Below, one piece after another: positions 1 to 9,717 of a stretch of 64,000 bases of DNA. The notes beneath the pieces are model-generated. The model did no database searches. It saw only the letters and a program-made list of their open reading frames with translations, and had not been told where the DNA came from. Origin of the DNA: Priestia taiwanensis (GTDB lineage Bacteria; Bacillota; Bacilli; Bacillales; Bacillaceae_G); the NCBI RefSeq assembly GCF_014638355.1, contig NZ_BMFK01000004.1, positions 1 through 64,000 on the forward strand. Direction: 5' to 3'. Numbering within the stretch: the first letter of the stretch is position 1; each line of letters opens with the position of its first letter. The position numbers and the translations under genes were made by a program.

Positions 1-57
1 ACGTTTCATGTTTTGTTTAGTTTTCAAAGAACTTCCATCGCTTAAAGCGACCACTTA
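1..57 (-). other. rRNA operon leader (partial)
   Basis: Read on the minus strand, this edge has the conserved Bacillus rrn leader string GTTCTTTGAAAACTAAAC (boxA-type antitermination region) just downstream of two strong promoters. The 16S gene itself must start beyond position 1 and is not in the window. The identification rests on remembered similarity to rrn leaders. Confidence 0.75.
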
Positions 58-86
58 AGATTATCATTTCCAGGATTGCTTGTCAA
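58..86 (-). promoter_or_regulatory. rrn promoter P2
   Basis: Minus-strand -35 TTGACA (complement of 81-86), 17-bp spacer, -10 TAATCT (complement of 58-63). It is the promoter nearer the rRNA gene of the tandem pair, as is usual for Bacillus rrn operons. Confidence 0.75.
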
Positions 87-145
87 CAACCTTTTTTTAA
101 TCTTTTTTGTTGGTCGAATTCGTTTGTTCCGAACCGACGAATGTA

Positions 146-174
146 AATATACCATGTGCCATTCACTTTGACAA
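146..174 (-). promoter_or_regulatory. rrn promoter P1
   Basis: Minus-strand -35 TTGTCA (complement of 169-174), 17-bp spacer, -10 TATATT (complement of 146-151). It lies 88 bp upstream of P2. The rest of 1-312 holds no gene I can support. Confidence 0.65.
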
Positions 175-312
175 TACCTTTTTTATATTTTTTTCTTTTT
201 CTATGTTTCTCTAAAAAGATGGAAACAATATAGTTCACAAACAGTCTAATCCCCCCTAGCTAGGAAGTTATACACTAACTAGTTTCTATATAAAGAAGAA
301 GGAGCTACTGTC

Positions 313-1308
313 ATGTTAAAAAGTTATATCATCTTCAAACGATTCCACTTCTCTTTATTACTTAAGATCATCGCTATCTTACTTTCAATTATGACGACAT
401 TCGGCTTCATCATCTATTCTATTGAACCCAACACTTTCGGCACTATTTTCAACGGCATTTGGTGGGCGGTCGTTACAACATTTACTGTAGGGTATGGGGA
501 TGTTGTCCCAAAAACAACACTTGGAAAACTATTTGGTATGTTACTCATTCTCGTTGGTACAGGACTTGGCTCTTACTACATGATTTTGTTCGCTTCTCAA
601 ATCTTCACGAAGCAAGAATCTTATTTGAAAGGAGAACTCTCCTACAAGAAGAATAACCATACAATTATCATCGGTTGGAATGAGCGAACAAAAAATATGT
701 TTCATCAATTACAACAACTTTGTCCTGATGAAGAAATTGTTCTTATCGACGACTCTCTTTCTGCTCCGCCAATTGATGATATGTTTCTTTATTTCATTCG
801 CGGAAACGCAACAGAAGATACCGTCTTACAAAAGGCAAATATCCATTCCGCAAAACGAGTGATTATCACAGCAGATCAACATAAGAATGAACTAGATGCC
901 GATATCCAATCCATTATGACCATTATTTCTATTAAAGGTATACAACCTTCTATTTATTGCATCGTTGAAATATTAACGAACCAGCACATTCTAAATGCAA
1001 AACGAGTAGGAGCAGATGAAGTAATTGAAGGAAACACCCTCACTTCCTATATGATGACCACAGCAGCACTTTATCCAAGTGCTTCTACCCTTTTCGTTTC
1101 CTTAGCAAATCAATTAAGCAACCAACGAATTAGTATGATTACCATGAAAGATGAATATTGTAACAAGACATTTGAGCAATGTTGTTTGACTTTGTTGAAA
1201 CGTGATTTGTTGTTAATTGGTGTAAAGCGAAAAGGAGAACTCATCCTAAAACCTTCTCCTTCATTCCAATTTCAAGAAGATGATATATTCATCGTTATTT
1301 CTAATTAA
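313..1308 (+). CDS. yugO: Two-TM potassium channel with RCK (TrkA-N) domain, YugO-like
   Basis: A 331-residue membrane K+ channel subunit. A first transmembrane helix (about 15-37) is followed by a pore loop with the selectivity filter TVGYGD (58-63) and a second helix (about 71-95). From about residue 115 a cytoplasmic Rossmann-type RCK domain begins (HTIIIGWNERT, with a variant glycine motif), then an RCK_C-like tail. In B. subtilis YugO supports electrical signalling in biofilms. The start has a good ribosome site (AAGGAG). The gene is monocistronic and converges on pgi through a shared terminator. Confidence 0.9.
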   Translation: MLKSYIIFKRFHFSLLLKIIAILLSIMTTFGFIIYSIEPNTFGTIFNGIWWAVVTTFTVGYGDVVPKTTLGKLFGMLLILVGTGLGSYYMILFASQIFTKQESYLKGELSYKKNNHTIIIGWNERTKNMFHQLQQLCPDEEIVLIDDSLSAPPIDDMFLYFIRGNATEDTVLQKANIHSAKRVIITADQHKNELDADIQSIMTIISIKGIQPSIYCIVEILTNQHILNAKRVGADEVIEGNTLTSYMMTTAALYPSASTLFVSLANQLSNQRISMITMKDEYCNKTFEQCCLTLLKRDLLLIGVKRKGELILKPSPSFQFQEDDIFIVISN

Positions 1309-1311
1309 GAA

Positions 1312-1336
1312 GGCCCCGACAACGTCGGGGCCTTTA
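1312..1336. terminator. Bidirectional terminator yugO/pgi
   Basis: Perfect 9-bp stem GGCCCCGAC/GTCGGGGCC with a 3-nt loop and a T-rich tail, between convergent yugO and pgi. Confidence 0.9.
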
Positions 1337-1342
1337 TTACTA

Positions 1343-2695
1343 TTATTTTAAACGCGCTTCTAACTCCGCTTTTAATTCTTCAAATCCTGGTTTACCAAGT
1401 AAAGCAAACATATTCTTCTTGTATGCTTCTACACCTGGTTGGTCAAATGGATTAACCCCTAATAAATAACCGCTCATTGCACACGCCTTCTCGAAGAAGT
1501 ATACAAGATAGCCAAATGTATATTCATTTAACTCTGGAAGATTAATAATTAAATTCGGAACACCACCGTCACTATGCGCTAACAATGTACCCTCATATGC
1601 CTTTTGGTTTACGAAGCCTACTGTCTCACCAGCAAGGTAATTTAATCCGTCTAAATCATTTTCTTCTGCTTCAATCGTTAGCTCATGACGCACTTTCCCT
1701 ACTGTTAATACTGTTTCAAATAAGTCACGACGACCTTCTTGAATATATTGTCCCAATGAATGAAGATCTGTAGAGAAATCTGCAGAAGCTGGGAAGATAC
1801 CTTTTTGGTCTTTCCCTTCACTCTCTCCAAATAGTTGCTTCCACCACTCTGAAACATAGTGAAGAGCTGGTTCGTAATTCACAAGCATTTCAATTGTTTT
1901 ACCTTTGTTATACAGTGCATTACGTACAACTGCATATTGGTAAGCCGCATTTTCTGTTAATTCTGATTTACTGAAGTCATCTGTCGCTTTTGCCGCACCA
2001 TTCATCATTTCTTCAATGTTTAGTCCACTTACCGCAATTGGTAATAACCCAACCGGTGTTAAGACAGAGAAACGACCTCCAACATCGTCTGGAATTACGA
2101 ATGTTTCATAACCTTCTTCATCCGCTAATGTCTTTAAAGCGCCACGTGCTTTATCTGTTGTTGCGTAAATACGACGACGCGCTTCTTCCTTACCGTATTT
2201 CTCTTCTAATAATTTACGGAACATACGGAAAGCAATCGCTGGTTCTGTTGTCGTTCCTGACTTCGAAATAACATTAATCGAAAAGTCTTTATCTTCTAGA
2301 ACATCCATTAAATCTTTCATATATGTAGAACTAATATTTTGACCTAAAAAGATAACTTGAGGTGTTTTACGTTGTTCTTTTGATAGCATATTGTAGAATG
2401 AGTGGTTTAACATCTCAATTGCAGCACGTGCCCCTAAGTACGATCCGCCGATTCCAATTACTAATAGAACGTCCGAATCACCTTTGATTTTCTCTGCACT
2501 TTTTTGAATGCGCGCAAATTCTTCTTTATCGTATGTATGTGGTAAATCAACCCAACCTAAAAAGTCATTCCCTGCACCTGTCTTTTCATGTAAAGAATGA
2601 TGCAATACTTTCACTAAATCTTGCATATATGTTACTTCATGCTCATTAATAAACGAAAGAGCCTTTGAATAATCAAATGTCACATGTGTTGTCAT
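1343..2695 (-). CDS. pgi: Glucose-6-phosphate isomerase
   Basis: A 450-residue cytosolic enzyme interconverting glucose-6-phosphate and fructose-6-phosphate. The full-length protein shows phosphosugar-binding SIS signatures: [11 protein letters not shown] near residue 85, SKSGTTTEP near 145, and the C-terminal [14 protein letters not shown]. Its length is typical of the Bacillus enzyme, and overall it looks very close to the B. cereus-group protein as I remember it. GGAGG lies about 10 nt before the ATG. It is monocistronic. Confidence 0.97.
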   Translation of the reverse strand: MTTHVTFDYSKALSFINEHEVTYMQDLVKVLHHSLHEKTGAGNDFLGWVDLPHTYDKEEFARIQKSAEKIKGDSDVLLVIGIGGSYLGARAAIEMLNHSFYNMLSKEQRKTPQVIFLGQNISSTYMKDLMDVLEDKDFSINVISKSGTTTEPAIAFRMFRKLLEEKYGKEEARRRIYATTDKARGALKTLADEEGYETFVIPDDVGGRFSVLTPVGLLPIAVSGLNIEEMMNGAAKATDDFSKSELTENAAYQYAVVRNALYNKGKTIEMLVNYEPALHYVSEWWKQLFGESEGKDQKGIFPASADFSTDLHSLGQYIQEGRRDLFETVLTVGKVRHELTIEAEENDLDGLNYLAGETVGFVNQKAYEGTLLAHSDGGVPNLIINLPELNEYTFGYLVYFFEKACAMSGYLLGVNPFDQPGVEAYKKNMFALLGKPGFEELKAELEARLK

Positions 2696-2896
2696 AAAAC
2701 ATAGACCTCCAACATCTTTTTTATGTTACTTTCTTCACTTTACATAATCTATATACCGAAATCAAGAGAATGTACAAAAAACGAACAAAACCATTAAAAA
2801 ACATTCAATTCTCACCAAAAAATAGTATATTTTAAGCTACATAAAGCACGCTACATAAGAAGCGTCTTAAAATCTCCAAAGAAAGGGGCATTCCTT

Positions 2897-3103
2897 ATGC
2901 GCACTATCAAGCGTTTGATACTACTCTTTACCATTATCGGTGGATTGAATTGGGGACTAATTGCTTTTTGTAGATTTAATCTTGTATCCACCCTATTCGG
3001 AACAAACACACCGATGGAACGTATGATTTATCGTATTGTTGGTATTTGTAGTTTCCTTAGTTTAAGACTAGTATACCGATCTTCTAAAAAGTGTTCTGCT
3101 TAA
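2897..3103 (+). CDS. yuzA: DUF378 membrane protein, YuzA-like
   Basis: A 68-residue protein with two short hydrophobic segments. The N-terminal GGLNWGLIAF stretch is characteristic of the DUF378 family (B. subtilis YuzA). Function is unknown. AAGGGG precedes the ATG. The cysteine-containing basic tail is not obviously functional. It is monocistronic and ends at the hairpin shared with the S1-domain gene. Confidence 0.8.
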   Translation: MRTIKRLILLFTIIGGLNWGLIAFCRFNLVSTLFGTNTPMERMIYRIVGICSFLSLRLVYRSSKKCSA

Positions 3104-3108
3104 ACGAG

Positions 3109-3143
3109 TAACCTCCTTACGAAAAAGCAAGGAGGTTACTTTA
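3109..3143. terminator. Bidirectional terminator yuzA/yugI
   Basis: 10-bp stem TAACCTCCTT/AAGGAGGTTA with an A-rich loop. The last codons of yugI overlap its right arm. Confidence 0.85.
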
Positions 3144-3525
3144 TGATGTTATATTTCCGCGATGATTCTGCAATCCATTCATCTAACTTATGTTGCAATG
3201 TACGGAAACCGCCAGACGTTGGCTTTGGTATTTGTAATGTTGTTTGTCGCTTTGTTGCTTTATGCAAATGAATACTCGGCTCTGCTGCCGCACGGATAGA
3301 CAAACTAATTTTACCCGAAACGCTATCAATGGATAGGATTTTCACCTCTACCTCATTTCCAACTTCCAAAAATTCTCGAATATCTTTCACATAGCCATTC
3401 GTTATTTCCGATATATGCACCAACCCTTGCGTAACACGATCCAATGCAACAAATGCCCCATATGCTTGAATTCCGGTAACCTTTCCTCTCACCACATCTC
3501 CAATATTATATTGTTCACTCCTCAT
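3136..3525 (-). CDS. yugI: S1-domain RNA-binding protein, YugI/GSP13-like
   Basis: About 129 residues. One S1 OB-fold (about 5-75) with typical GAFVALD, GLVHISEI and KISLSIRA motifs is followed by a linker and a C-terminal GFRTLQHKLDEWI motif shared with B. subtilis YugI (general stress protein 13, ribosome-associated). The start is uncertain: none of the in-frame ATGs has a good ribosome site, and AGGAG directly abuts a GTG. I chose the ATG giving MRSEQYNIG, which best matches the family N terminus. Confidence 0.85.
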   Translation of the reverse strand: MRSEQYNIGDVVRGKVTGIQAYGAFVALDRVTQGLVHISEITNGYVKDIREFLEVGNEVEVKILSIDSVSGKISLSIRAAAEPSIHLHKATKRQTTLQIPKPTSGGFRTLQHKLDEWIAESSRKYNIIK

Positions 3526-3953
3526 ATACATAGCTACTAAAAACATAGATAGACACTATTTCTATATCTTCTTATTGTTTCAATATGTTTTTAGTGCATT
3601 CTTCACCTCCATCCTTTTTTATGTATAACACTCTTTCATTCACCTTATCTTTTTATCCATTTACTTTCCTACATTTATTATCTTTCATTATCTACATGAA
3701 TAGTATTCTGAACAGATTGTATTTATCCTTCCAAAATGATGATGATTCACGAAAATGTTTTTTCTAAATTATACCATGCTATAGAACATTCTTTCAAAAC
3801 CAGTGAACAATGTATATTTTTTTCTACTTCGGACATACTAGTAGCACATGGCTTTCTAGTATTCCCCCTTTTTTTGACAAGACGATTTACTCGTTTTGTC
3901 TTTTTTTATGTATACAAAAAGGCATCTTTTTAAAAGATGCCTTTTCTTCTACC
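3526..3953. other. Gene-free spacer with terminator
   Basis: AT-rich, 428 bp, between two minus-strand genes. Open frames here lack ribosome sites and low-complexity T-runs dominate. The only clear element is the terminator at 3917-3945. Confidence 0.6.
3917..3945 (-). terminator. Terminator of the aminotransferase operon
   Basis: AAAAGGCATCTTTT/AAAAGATGCCTTTT stem directly downstream of the aminotransferase stop codon on the minus strand. Confidence 0.85.
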
Positions 3954-5120
3954 TTATTTACAATGCTGATGAACAAATGCTTCAATACGTTTCATTGCCT
4001 CAATCAACTGATTCATAGATGTTGCATACGAACAGCGGATATACCCTTCGCCACTTTCTCCAAATACACCACCAGGTACAACAGCTACTTTTTGTTCCAT
4101 TAACAGTCTCTCTGCAAATTGTTCTGAGGTCATTCCTGTACTCTTAATCGATGGGAACGCATAAAACGCCCCGCCGGGAAGATGACATTCCATACCGATG
4201 CTATTTAACGAACTAACAATAAAATTACGTCTTTTGTGATAACTCTTCTTCATTTCAATAACATCGCGGTTCCCCGTCTGTAACGCTTCTAATGCTGCAT
4301 ACTGCGACATCGTCGGTGCACACATTAATGTATATTGATGAATTTTCAACATGGGCTCGATGAAATAAGCCGGTGCTGCAACAAATCCTAAACGCCATCC
4401 TGTCATTGCAAAACCTTTTGAAAAACCTGAAATTAAAACTGTATGTTCATACATTCCCTCAATATTAGCGAAGCTATGATATTCTTCGTCATACGAAAGC
4501 TCTGCGTAAATTTCATCTGCCACAACAATTAAATGATGCTTCTTCACAAGGACCGCAATTGCTTCTAACTCTTGCTTGTTCAACATCGTGCCAGTTGGAT
4601 TGTTTGGGGTACAAAGAAGAATTGCCTTTGTCCGTTCTGTAATTGCTTCTTCCAATTGTTCTGGTGTCACTTTAAATTCATTTTCGCCAAGTGCTTGCAC
4701 CCTCACCGCTACTCCACCAGCTAATTCCACTACTGGCGCATATGAAACGAAGCTCGGTTCAATAACAATTACTTCATCACCAGGATTCAAAATTGCACGG
4801 AATGCAATATCAATTGCTTGTGAAGCTCCGACTGTAACAACAACCTCCGTCTCAGGATTGTATGAAACAGAAAATCTATTATTTAAGTATTTCGTTATTT
4901 CTTTGCGTAATGCAGGTAAACCCGCATTTGCTGTATATGCTGTAAATCCCTTTTCTAACGACTGAATACATGCCTCACGTACATGCCATGGTGTCACAAA
5001 GTCAGGCTCTCCAACACCTAATGAAATAACACCTTCCATTCCAGCTGCTAAGTTGAAAAAACGACGAATTCCTGAAGGTTGTAGTGCTTCTACGGAACGG
5101 GATAAGACAAATTCACTCAT
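3954..5120 (-). CDS. patA: PLP-dependent class I/II aminotransferase (PatA/YugH-like)
   Basis: A 388-residue fold-type I aminotransferase. The N-terminal SLGVGEPDF substrate-binding motif, CTPNNPTG, the DEIYAEL aspartate region and the PLP-lysine motif SGFSKGFAMTGWRLG (near residue 235) are all present, and the C terminus has the substrate-carboxylate arginine (GYIRCSYA). Likely substrates are aromatic, aspartate or N-acetyl-diaminopimelate-type amino donors; sequence alone does not decide. It is translationally coupled to the upstream Lrp regulator by a 4-bp ATGA overlap. Confidence 0.9.
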   Translation of the reverse strand: MSEFVLSRSVEALQPSGIRRFFNLAAGMEGVISLGVGEPDFVTPWHVREACIQSLEKGFTAYTANAGLPALRKEITKYLNNRFSVSYNPETEVVVTVGASQAIDIAFRAILNPGDEVIVIEPSFVSYAPVVELAGGVAVRVQALGENEFKVTPEQLEEAITERTKAILLCTPNNPTGTMLNKQELEAIAVLVKKHHLIVVADEIYAELSYDEEYHSFANIEGMYEHTVLISGFSKGFAMTGWRLGFVAAPAYFIEPMLKIHQYTLMCAPTMSQYAALEALQTGNRDVIEMKKSYHKRRNFIVSSLNSIGMECHLPGGAFYAFPSIKSTGMTSEQFAERLLMEQKVAVVPGGVFGESGEGYIRCSYATSMNQLIEAMKRIEAFVHQHCK

Positions 5121-5611
5121 GGTGTCACCATCATTCGAGTATCATCATCGTTTTGCTCATATACAATACCATCATGCTTATATTTCTTCAGTACAAAATG
5201 TGTTGTCGTCGAAATAACCGAATCTAACGTAGATAATTTTTGTGATACGAATGATGCCACTTCCGCCATTGTCCTCCCTTCCACTACAACGGATAAGTCA
5301 TACGTTCCTGACATTAAATACACAGCCTTTACCTCTGGATAACGATAAATCTTTTCTGCAATCGCATCAAATCCTACACCTTGCTTTGGTGTCACCTTCA
5401 CATCAATCATTGCTGTTAAGTGTTGTTTCTCTTTCATGTTATTCCAATTAATAAGTGCTGTATATTGAACGATTACTCGCTCTTTCTCTAATTTTTCAAT
5501 AAGCCCTTTTGTTTCTTCCTCACTTAAGTTCATCATTTTTGCTAAGACATCTATCGGTAAACTACTATCTTGTTCCAAATATTCCAACAATTGAAGCTCT
5601 TTTTCTCTCAT
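5117..5611 (-). CDS. yugG: Lrp/AsnC-family transcriptional regulator, YugG-like
   Basis: 164 residues: an N-terminal winged-helix (about 1-60) and a C-terminal RAM/ligand-binding domain (about 70-145) with the expected IAEKIYRYPEVKAVYLMSGTYDLSVVVEG pattern, abbreviated here as AEKIYRYPEV...GTYDLSV. Start: the ATG of MREKELQ has GAGGT just upstream, better than the ATG six codons earlier. It shares an operon with the aminotransferase and may control it in response to an amino acid (inference from adjacency). Confidence 0.9.
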   Translation of the reverse strand: MREKELQLLEYLEQDSSLPIDVLAKMMNLSEEETKGLIEKLEKERVIVQYTALINWNNMKEKQHLTAMIDVKVTPKQGVGFDAIAEKIYRYPEVKAVYLMSGTYDLSVVVEGRTMAEVASFVSQKLSTLDSVISTTTHFVLKKYKHDGIVYEQNDDDTRMMVTP

Positions 5612-5794
5612 TGTTACCTCTACCTCCATCTTAAATACATCTTCTTACCCTTTCATTATATACTATCCTTCCCTTTCTTACAGTTGTTTCTTCTAATCAA
5701 AGGAAACAATTACTTGTTATATATAAGCATGTATCCATTAAAGCAGGAAAGAATACGAACATAGCACAACTATACTTTTAACGGAGTGAATACA

Positions 5795-6631
5795 ATGTAC
5801 GATAAGATAACGAATCACTTTTCTACAACCTTGCATGGGATTGACGTTCATTATGAGCTATATAATGAAGAAATGAAGAACAACAAACCTGTTTTCGTCC
5901 TCATTCATGGATTCTTATCTTCAACATTTAGCTTTCGTCGACTTATTCCGTTGCTTAGTAGAGAGTATACTGTACTTGCCCTAGATCTCCCTCCATTCGG
6001 GAAAAGTGGTAAAGTACGCGAGTTCGTCTATTCCTACGATAATTTCGCTAATATTGTTATTAGCTTATTAGAAAAACTGACTTTCCAACATAATATTTTA
6101 ATTGGGCATTCAATGGGAGGACAAGTTGCTTTATATGTTAGTCGAAAACGTCCTGATTTAGTGTATAAAAAAGTTTTATTATCAAGCTCGGGATATTTAC
6201 CAAGGGCTAAATTCCCTCTACTCCATTCTTCCTATTTACCTTGGTTCTCAACCTTCTTAAAGTTACTCCTTCAATTTCAGGGGGTATCTCGAAACTTAAT
6301 GCGTGTTGTTCACGATGTTTCCTTAATTGATGACGAGATGATGGAAGGATATACAACACCATTTTATGATCGAAATATTTTTGATGCCTTAACGAAAATG
6401 GTGCGTGATCGTGAAGGGGATTTACCGGTTCAATTCTTAAAGGAAATTACGACTCCAACACTTCTTATTTGGGGAGAACAAGACAGGATTGTTCCACTCT
6501 CGATTGGAAAACGACTACACAACGACTTACCGTATTCGACCTTTATTTCGTATCAAAACACAGGCCATCTCTTACCAGAAGAACAACCACACCAAATATA
6601 CGAAAACATCATTGGTTTCGCTAAAGGATAA
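5795..6631 (+). CDS. yugF: Alpha/beta hydrolase, YugF-like
   Basis: A 278-residue alpha/beta-hydrolase fold. The HG oxyanion motif (LIHGFLSS), nucleophile elbow GHSMGG, acid in IWGEQDRIVP and catalytic histidine in TGHLLPEEQ form a complete Ser-Asp-His triad, with a lid insert between about 140 and 200. The substrate is unknown. I chose the ATG with GGAG 8 nt upstream; an upstream in-frame GTG lies too close to that site. It is monocistronic. Confidence 0.88.
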   Translation: MYDKITNHFSTTLHGIDVHYELYNEEMKNNKPVFVLIHGFLSSTFSFRRLIPLLSREYTVLALDLPPFGKSGKVREFVYSYDNFANIVISLLEKLTFQHNILIGHSMGGQVALYVSRKRPDLVYKKVLLSSSGYLPRAKFPLLHSSYLPWFSTFLKLLLQFQGVSRNLMRVVHDVSLIDDEMMEGYTTPFYDRNIFDALTKMVRDREGDLPVQFLKEITTPTLLIWGEQDRIVPLSIGKRLHNDLPYSTFISYQNTGHLLPEEQPHQIYENIIGFAKG

Positions 6632-6646
6632 TTCACAAAACAAAAA

Positions 6647-6676
6647 AAGCCTTAAGAAAATACTTTCTTAGGGCTT
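6647..6676. terminator. Bidirectional terminator
   Basis: AAGCCTTAAGAAA/TTTCTTAGGGCTT imperfect stem flanked by A- and T-runs between convergent genes. It overlaps the 3' codons of the small membrane gene. Confidence 0.7.
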
Positions 6677-6856
6677 CATATGTATATTTTGTTCTTGTAA
6701 CTTCTTCTCTAATTCTTGTGCCTTCTTCATTTCTCTACTCGATACTCGCTTCAAGTAAAAGAAAACTAATAGCGCTCCACAGAAAAATAATAACAAGCTG
6801 AGTGCTGCTGGGATATATTCCGTCTTATCTTCTGGAAAATACAAAAATTCCATCAT
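6668..6856 (-). CDS. Small single-pass membrane protein
   Basis: About 62 residues. A short acidic N terminus, one hydrophobic helix (about residues 16-36) and a charged C-terminal coiled-coil-like tail (SSREMKKAQELEKKLQEQN). Function unknown. AGGGG lies 9 nt before the chosen ATG; two neighbouring ATGs are alternatives. Confidence 0.65.
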   Translation of the reverse strand: MMEFLYFPEDKTEYIPAALSLLLFFCGALLVFFYLKRVSSREMKKAQELEKKLQEQNIHMKP

Positions 6857-6987
6857 CTTTATCATCCCCTTTCCTTCCTAATTATAACAAAGATATTACT
6901 AAACAACCTAACGTGATGTTTCATTCTTTTTTGTGTACAATGAAAGAGAAAGTATGATACTTAGTATAGATAGAAGAGGTGTTCACG

Positions 6988-7374
6988 ATGAGTTCAGAAC
7001 AATTAGCAATTGGCGATATCGTAACTGGTATATATAAAACAGGAAAATACATCGGCGAAATTACAAACATCCGTCCGGCCCATTACGTAGTACGAGTATT
7101 AAGTGTGTTGAAACATCCAACACAAGGTGACCTACATAATCCAAAAGAAACGGAAGGCGTATTCTTCCACGAGCGTCGTGCCCTTGCATTCCGCGAGCAA
7201 ACAAATATTCCACAAACGATGGTAAAACGATACGAAGGAGATGTAATAGAATACAAAGAGTCACTACGGACTGCACTTGAAAAGCAGGCAGATTCATTAC
7301 GTGAAGATGGTAGTGAATGGGCTACTAAATGTTTAGAGAATTTACAAACATTAGCCACTGAATATAAGCTATAA
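6988..7374 (+). CDS. kapB: Kinase-associated lipoprotein B (KapB)
   Basis: 128 residues. Matches the KapB family throughout: N-terminal IGDIVTGIYKTGKYIGEI beta-barrel, conserved GVFFHERRALAFREQTNIP. In B. subtilis KapB affects KinB signalling into the sporulation phosphorelay. This copy has no obvious lipobox cysteine near the N terminus. AGAGGTG precedes the ATG. It converges on kapD, its usual partner. Confidence 0.92.
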   Translation: MSSEQLAIGDIVTGIYKTGKYIGEITNIRPAHYVVRVLSVLKHPTQGDLHNPKETEGVFFHERRALAFREQTNIPQTMVKRYEGDVIEYKESLRTALEKQADSLREDGSEWATKCLENLQTLATEYKL

Positions 7375-7381
7375 CAAAAAC

Positions 7382-7420
7382 AAAGCGTCTACAAGAAATA
7401 TCTCTCTTGTAGACGCTTTA
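7382..7420. terminator. Bidirectional terminator kapB/kapD
   Basis: AAAGCGTCTACAAGA/TCTTGTAGACGCTTT, a 15-bp perfect stem between the convergent genes. Confidence 0.9.
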
Positions 7421-8044
7421 ATTTACCGTATTAATGCGGTTCAATAATTTAGAGAAGTCGACACGCTCTCCAATTGTAGTCGGTGCTGGCTTAATTAAAT
7501 ATTGCTTATCCTTCTCTACTAATTTGAAGATATTATATGTTGTCTGTGCATCATCTAATGCACGGTGGTGTCTACCAGTACCCTTCTTTCCGTATTCCTC
7601 TACCGCTTTCCATAATCCAGTCTGATTACGATCACCAAAAAAGCGCTTATATTCTAAGGATAAATCTCGTTCTTCTCCTGTAAACGGATACGCTATTTTC
7701 GCTAGTTCACAACTTTTACGTAACACTTTCATATCCATATTCCCCCACGTAACAACTGTGCTATTCATTTGTTTATCGTATTGCCTGAGTAGCGTTACCA
7801 ATTCTGAAAACGATATACCTTGATCCACATCTTCCTGTTCAATATTTAAGAACGTCTTACACCTGTCCGTTAATTGTGGAAACTTCACAGGTTTAACATA
7901 ACTAGAAAATGTTGCTTGCACTTTCTCATCTGCTACAACAACAATACCTACTTCGATAATTTCTGGATAAAAACCTCTATTTCGCGCCGATCGATCTGGC
8001 ATTGTAAACTCAAAATCCAAAAATAAATATTGCTGACCGTCCAT
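7418..8044 (-). CDS. kapD: KapD, DEDDh 3'-5' exonuclease-fold inhibitor of KinA pathway
   Basis: 208 residues. DEDDh exonuclease signature: FLDFEFTM (first Asp/Glu), the middle Asp in TWGNMDMKVL, and HHRALDDAQTTYNIF for the last His-Asp pair. In B. subtilis KapD inhibits KinA-dependent phosphorelay signalling. The gene begins with ATG after GGAGG and is followed by the terminator shared with kapB. Confidence 0.92.
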   Translation of the reverse strand: MDGQQYLFLDFEFTMPDRSARNRGFYPEIIEVGIVVVADEKVQATFSSYVKPVKFPQLTDRCKTFLNIEQEDVDQGISFSELVTLLRQYDKQMNSTVVTWGNMDMKVLRKSCELAKIAYPFTGEERDLSLEYKRFFGDRNQTGLWKAVEEYGKKGTGRHHRALDDAQTTYNIFKLVEKDKQYLIKPAPTTIGERVDFSKLLNRINTVN

Positions 8045-8377
8045 CTCATTCCGCCCTCCTTTTTCTAAATATTCTAATTAAAACAAGTATACCATACAGA
8101 AACGACAGAATATGCTATAGATGTTTAAAAGAACAGAATCTATGCGTGTAACAAAATTATACACAAAGAAGTTTCAGAATATACCGTATCTTCATCCCTT
8201 TATTCACATAATGAAGGATTTTTTTACTTCGATAAAAAGAGGGAATTTGTGAATAATAATAATTGGACTATTCTTTAACACTTGTCATCATTTTTTTACA
8301 TAAATGTAACTGTTAATGTACATATTTTAGTGACATACTGATTAATGAAAATGAACCTCATTAAGGAGATGAATTAC
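8045..8377. other. Divergent intergenic region
   Basis: About 330 AT-rich bp between divergent kapD and the transporter gene. It should hold both promoters. I see a candidate -35 TTTACA near 8297 but no convincing -10 at standard spacing, and no structured leader. Confidence 0.4.
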
Positions 8378-9703
8378 TTGGCGACTATAACAAACGAAGT
8401 CTCAAACATCCAGTACTATGCTGCTATCGCCATCTTTTTAGTAGCCTATGCAATTATCATTTCAGAGAAGATTAATCGAGCACTCATTGCCTTATTAGGT
8501 GCAATGCTCATGGTTGTTATCGGTGTCGTAGATGTACATAAAGCATTTACCGAGCACATCGAATGGGGAACCATTACATTATTAATCGGAATGATGATTA
8601 TTGTGTATATTACGAGCCAATCAGGTGTATTCCAATACATAGCAATCAAATCTGCGAAACGAGCAAAAGGAAGCCCAATTAAAATTTTACTATCCTTATC
8701 CCTATTAACAGCACTAGGTTCTGCTTTCCTTGATAACGTAACGACAGTATTACTCATTGTGCCAGTTACTCTTTCTATCACACGTATGTTACAAGTGAAC
8801 CCAGTTCCATACTTAATATCGGAAATTCTTTTCTCTAATATCGGTGGTACAGCTACCTTAATTGGCGATCCACCAAATATTATGATTGGATCTGCTAATA
8901 AACATTTAACCTTCAATGATTTCTTATTTACACTCGCACCAGTTGTTCTCATTATTACATGTATTACACTTCTTATTATGTACTTCATCTATCGAAAGCA
9001 ATTAGTTACATCACAAGAACAAATTAATGAACTAATGAACTTACAAGAAAAAGATTATATTAAAGACCCTCTTTTAATGAAGAAATCATTAATTGTTCTC
9101 GGTCTTACTATTATTGGATTCGTAACACATAGTATTACACATGTTGACGCTGCTGTTATTGCGATGGGCGGTGCAACAATTTTAATGTTAATCGGTGTGA
9201 AGGAACATGATTTAGAAGATGTATTCGCACATGTAGAATGGGTGACTATCTTCTTCTTTGCAGGGTTATTCACATTAGTTGGTGGATTAATAGATATTGG
9301 ATTAATTAAATCGTTAGCACAATACGTACTTGATTTAACAGGAGGAGACACAACTTTTGCAGCATACTTTATTTTATGGGTATCTGGCCTTGCATCTGCG
9401 ACAATTGATAATATCCCATTCGTTGCGACGATGATTCCACTTATTCAAGATATGGCTGCAAGCTTAGGACTAAGTGTATCTGATCCTCAAATTAATACAT
9501 TATGGTGGGCATTATCCCTTGGAGCTTGCTTAGGCGGAAACGGTACGCTTATCGGTGCATCAGCAAACGTCATTGTTGCTGGTATCGCTTCTCGCGAAGG
9601 ACACGGATTCAGTTACTTCGATTTCTTAAAAATAGGTCTACCAATCATGTTAATTTCTTTAATAATCTCGCATTTATATTTATATGTCATGTTCTTACGT
9701 TAA
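8378..9703 (+). CDS. ArsB/NhaD-family ion transporter
   Basis: About 441 residues with 10-12 hydrophobic segments. Two inverted halves carry the family's paired motifs FLDNVTTVLLIVPVT with GDPPNIMIGS, and ATIDNIPFVATMIPL with GANGTLIGA-like GGNGTLIGASAN. This pattern fits the ion transporter superfamily (ArsB/NhaD, divalent anion:Na+ symporters); whether Na+/H+ or an organic anion moves is not decidable here. The TTG start is chosen because GGAG lies 8-9 nt upstream; an ATG 11 codons earlier has no site. Confidence 0.85.
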   Translation: MATITNEVSNIQYYAAIAIFLVAYAIIISEKINRALIALLGAMLMVVIGVVDVHKAFTEHIEWGTITLLIGMMIIVYITSQSGVFQYIAIKSAKRAKGSPIKILLSLSLLTALGSAFLDNVTTVLLIVPVTLSITRMLQVNPVPYLISEILFSNIGGTATLIGDPPNIMIGSANKHLTFNDFLFTLAPVVLIITCITLLIMYFIYRKQLVTSQEQINELMNLQEKDYIKDPLLMKKSLIVLGLTIIGFVTHSITHVDAAVIAMGGATILMLIGVKEHDLEDVFAHVEWVTIFFFAGLFTLVGGLIDIGLIKSLAQYVLDLTGGDTTFAAYFILWVSGLASATIDNIPFVATMIPLIQDMAASLGLSVSDPQINTLWWALSLGACLGGNGTLIGASANVIVAGIASREGHGFSYFDFLKIGLPIMLISLIISHLYLYVMFLR

Positions 9704-9717
9704 GACAGATAACAAAA

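Noticed and set aside
1-57. 16S rRNA gene
   Set aside because: Only the leader is present; no 16S 5' sequence lies in the window.
3585-4103. Plus-strand open frames between yugI and the aminotransferase gene
   Set aside because: Low-complexity Phe/Ser-rich translations without ribosome sites; part overlaps the aminotransferase gene and its terminator.
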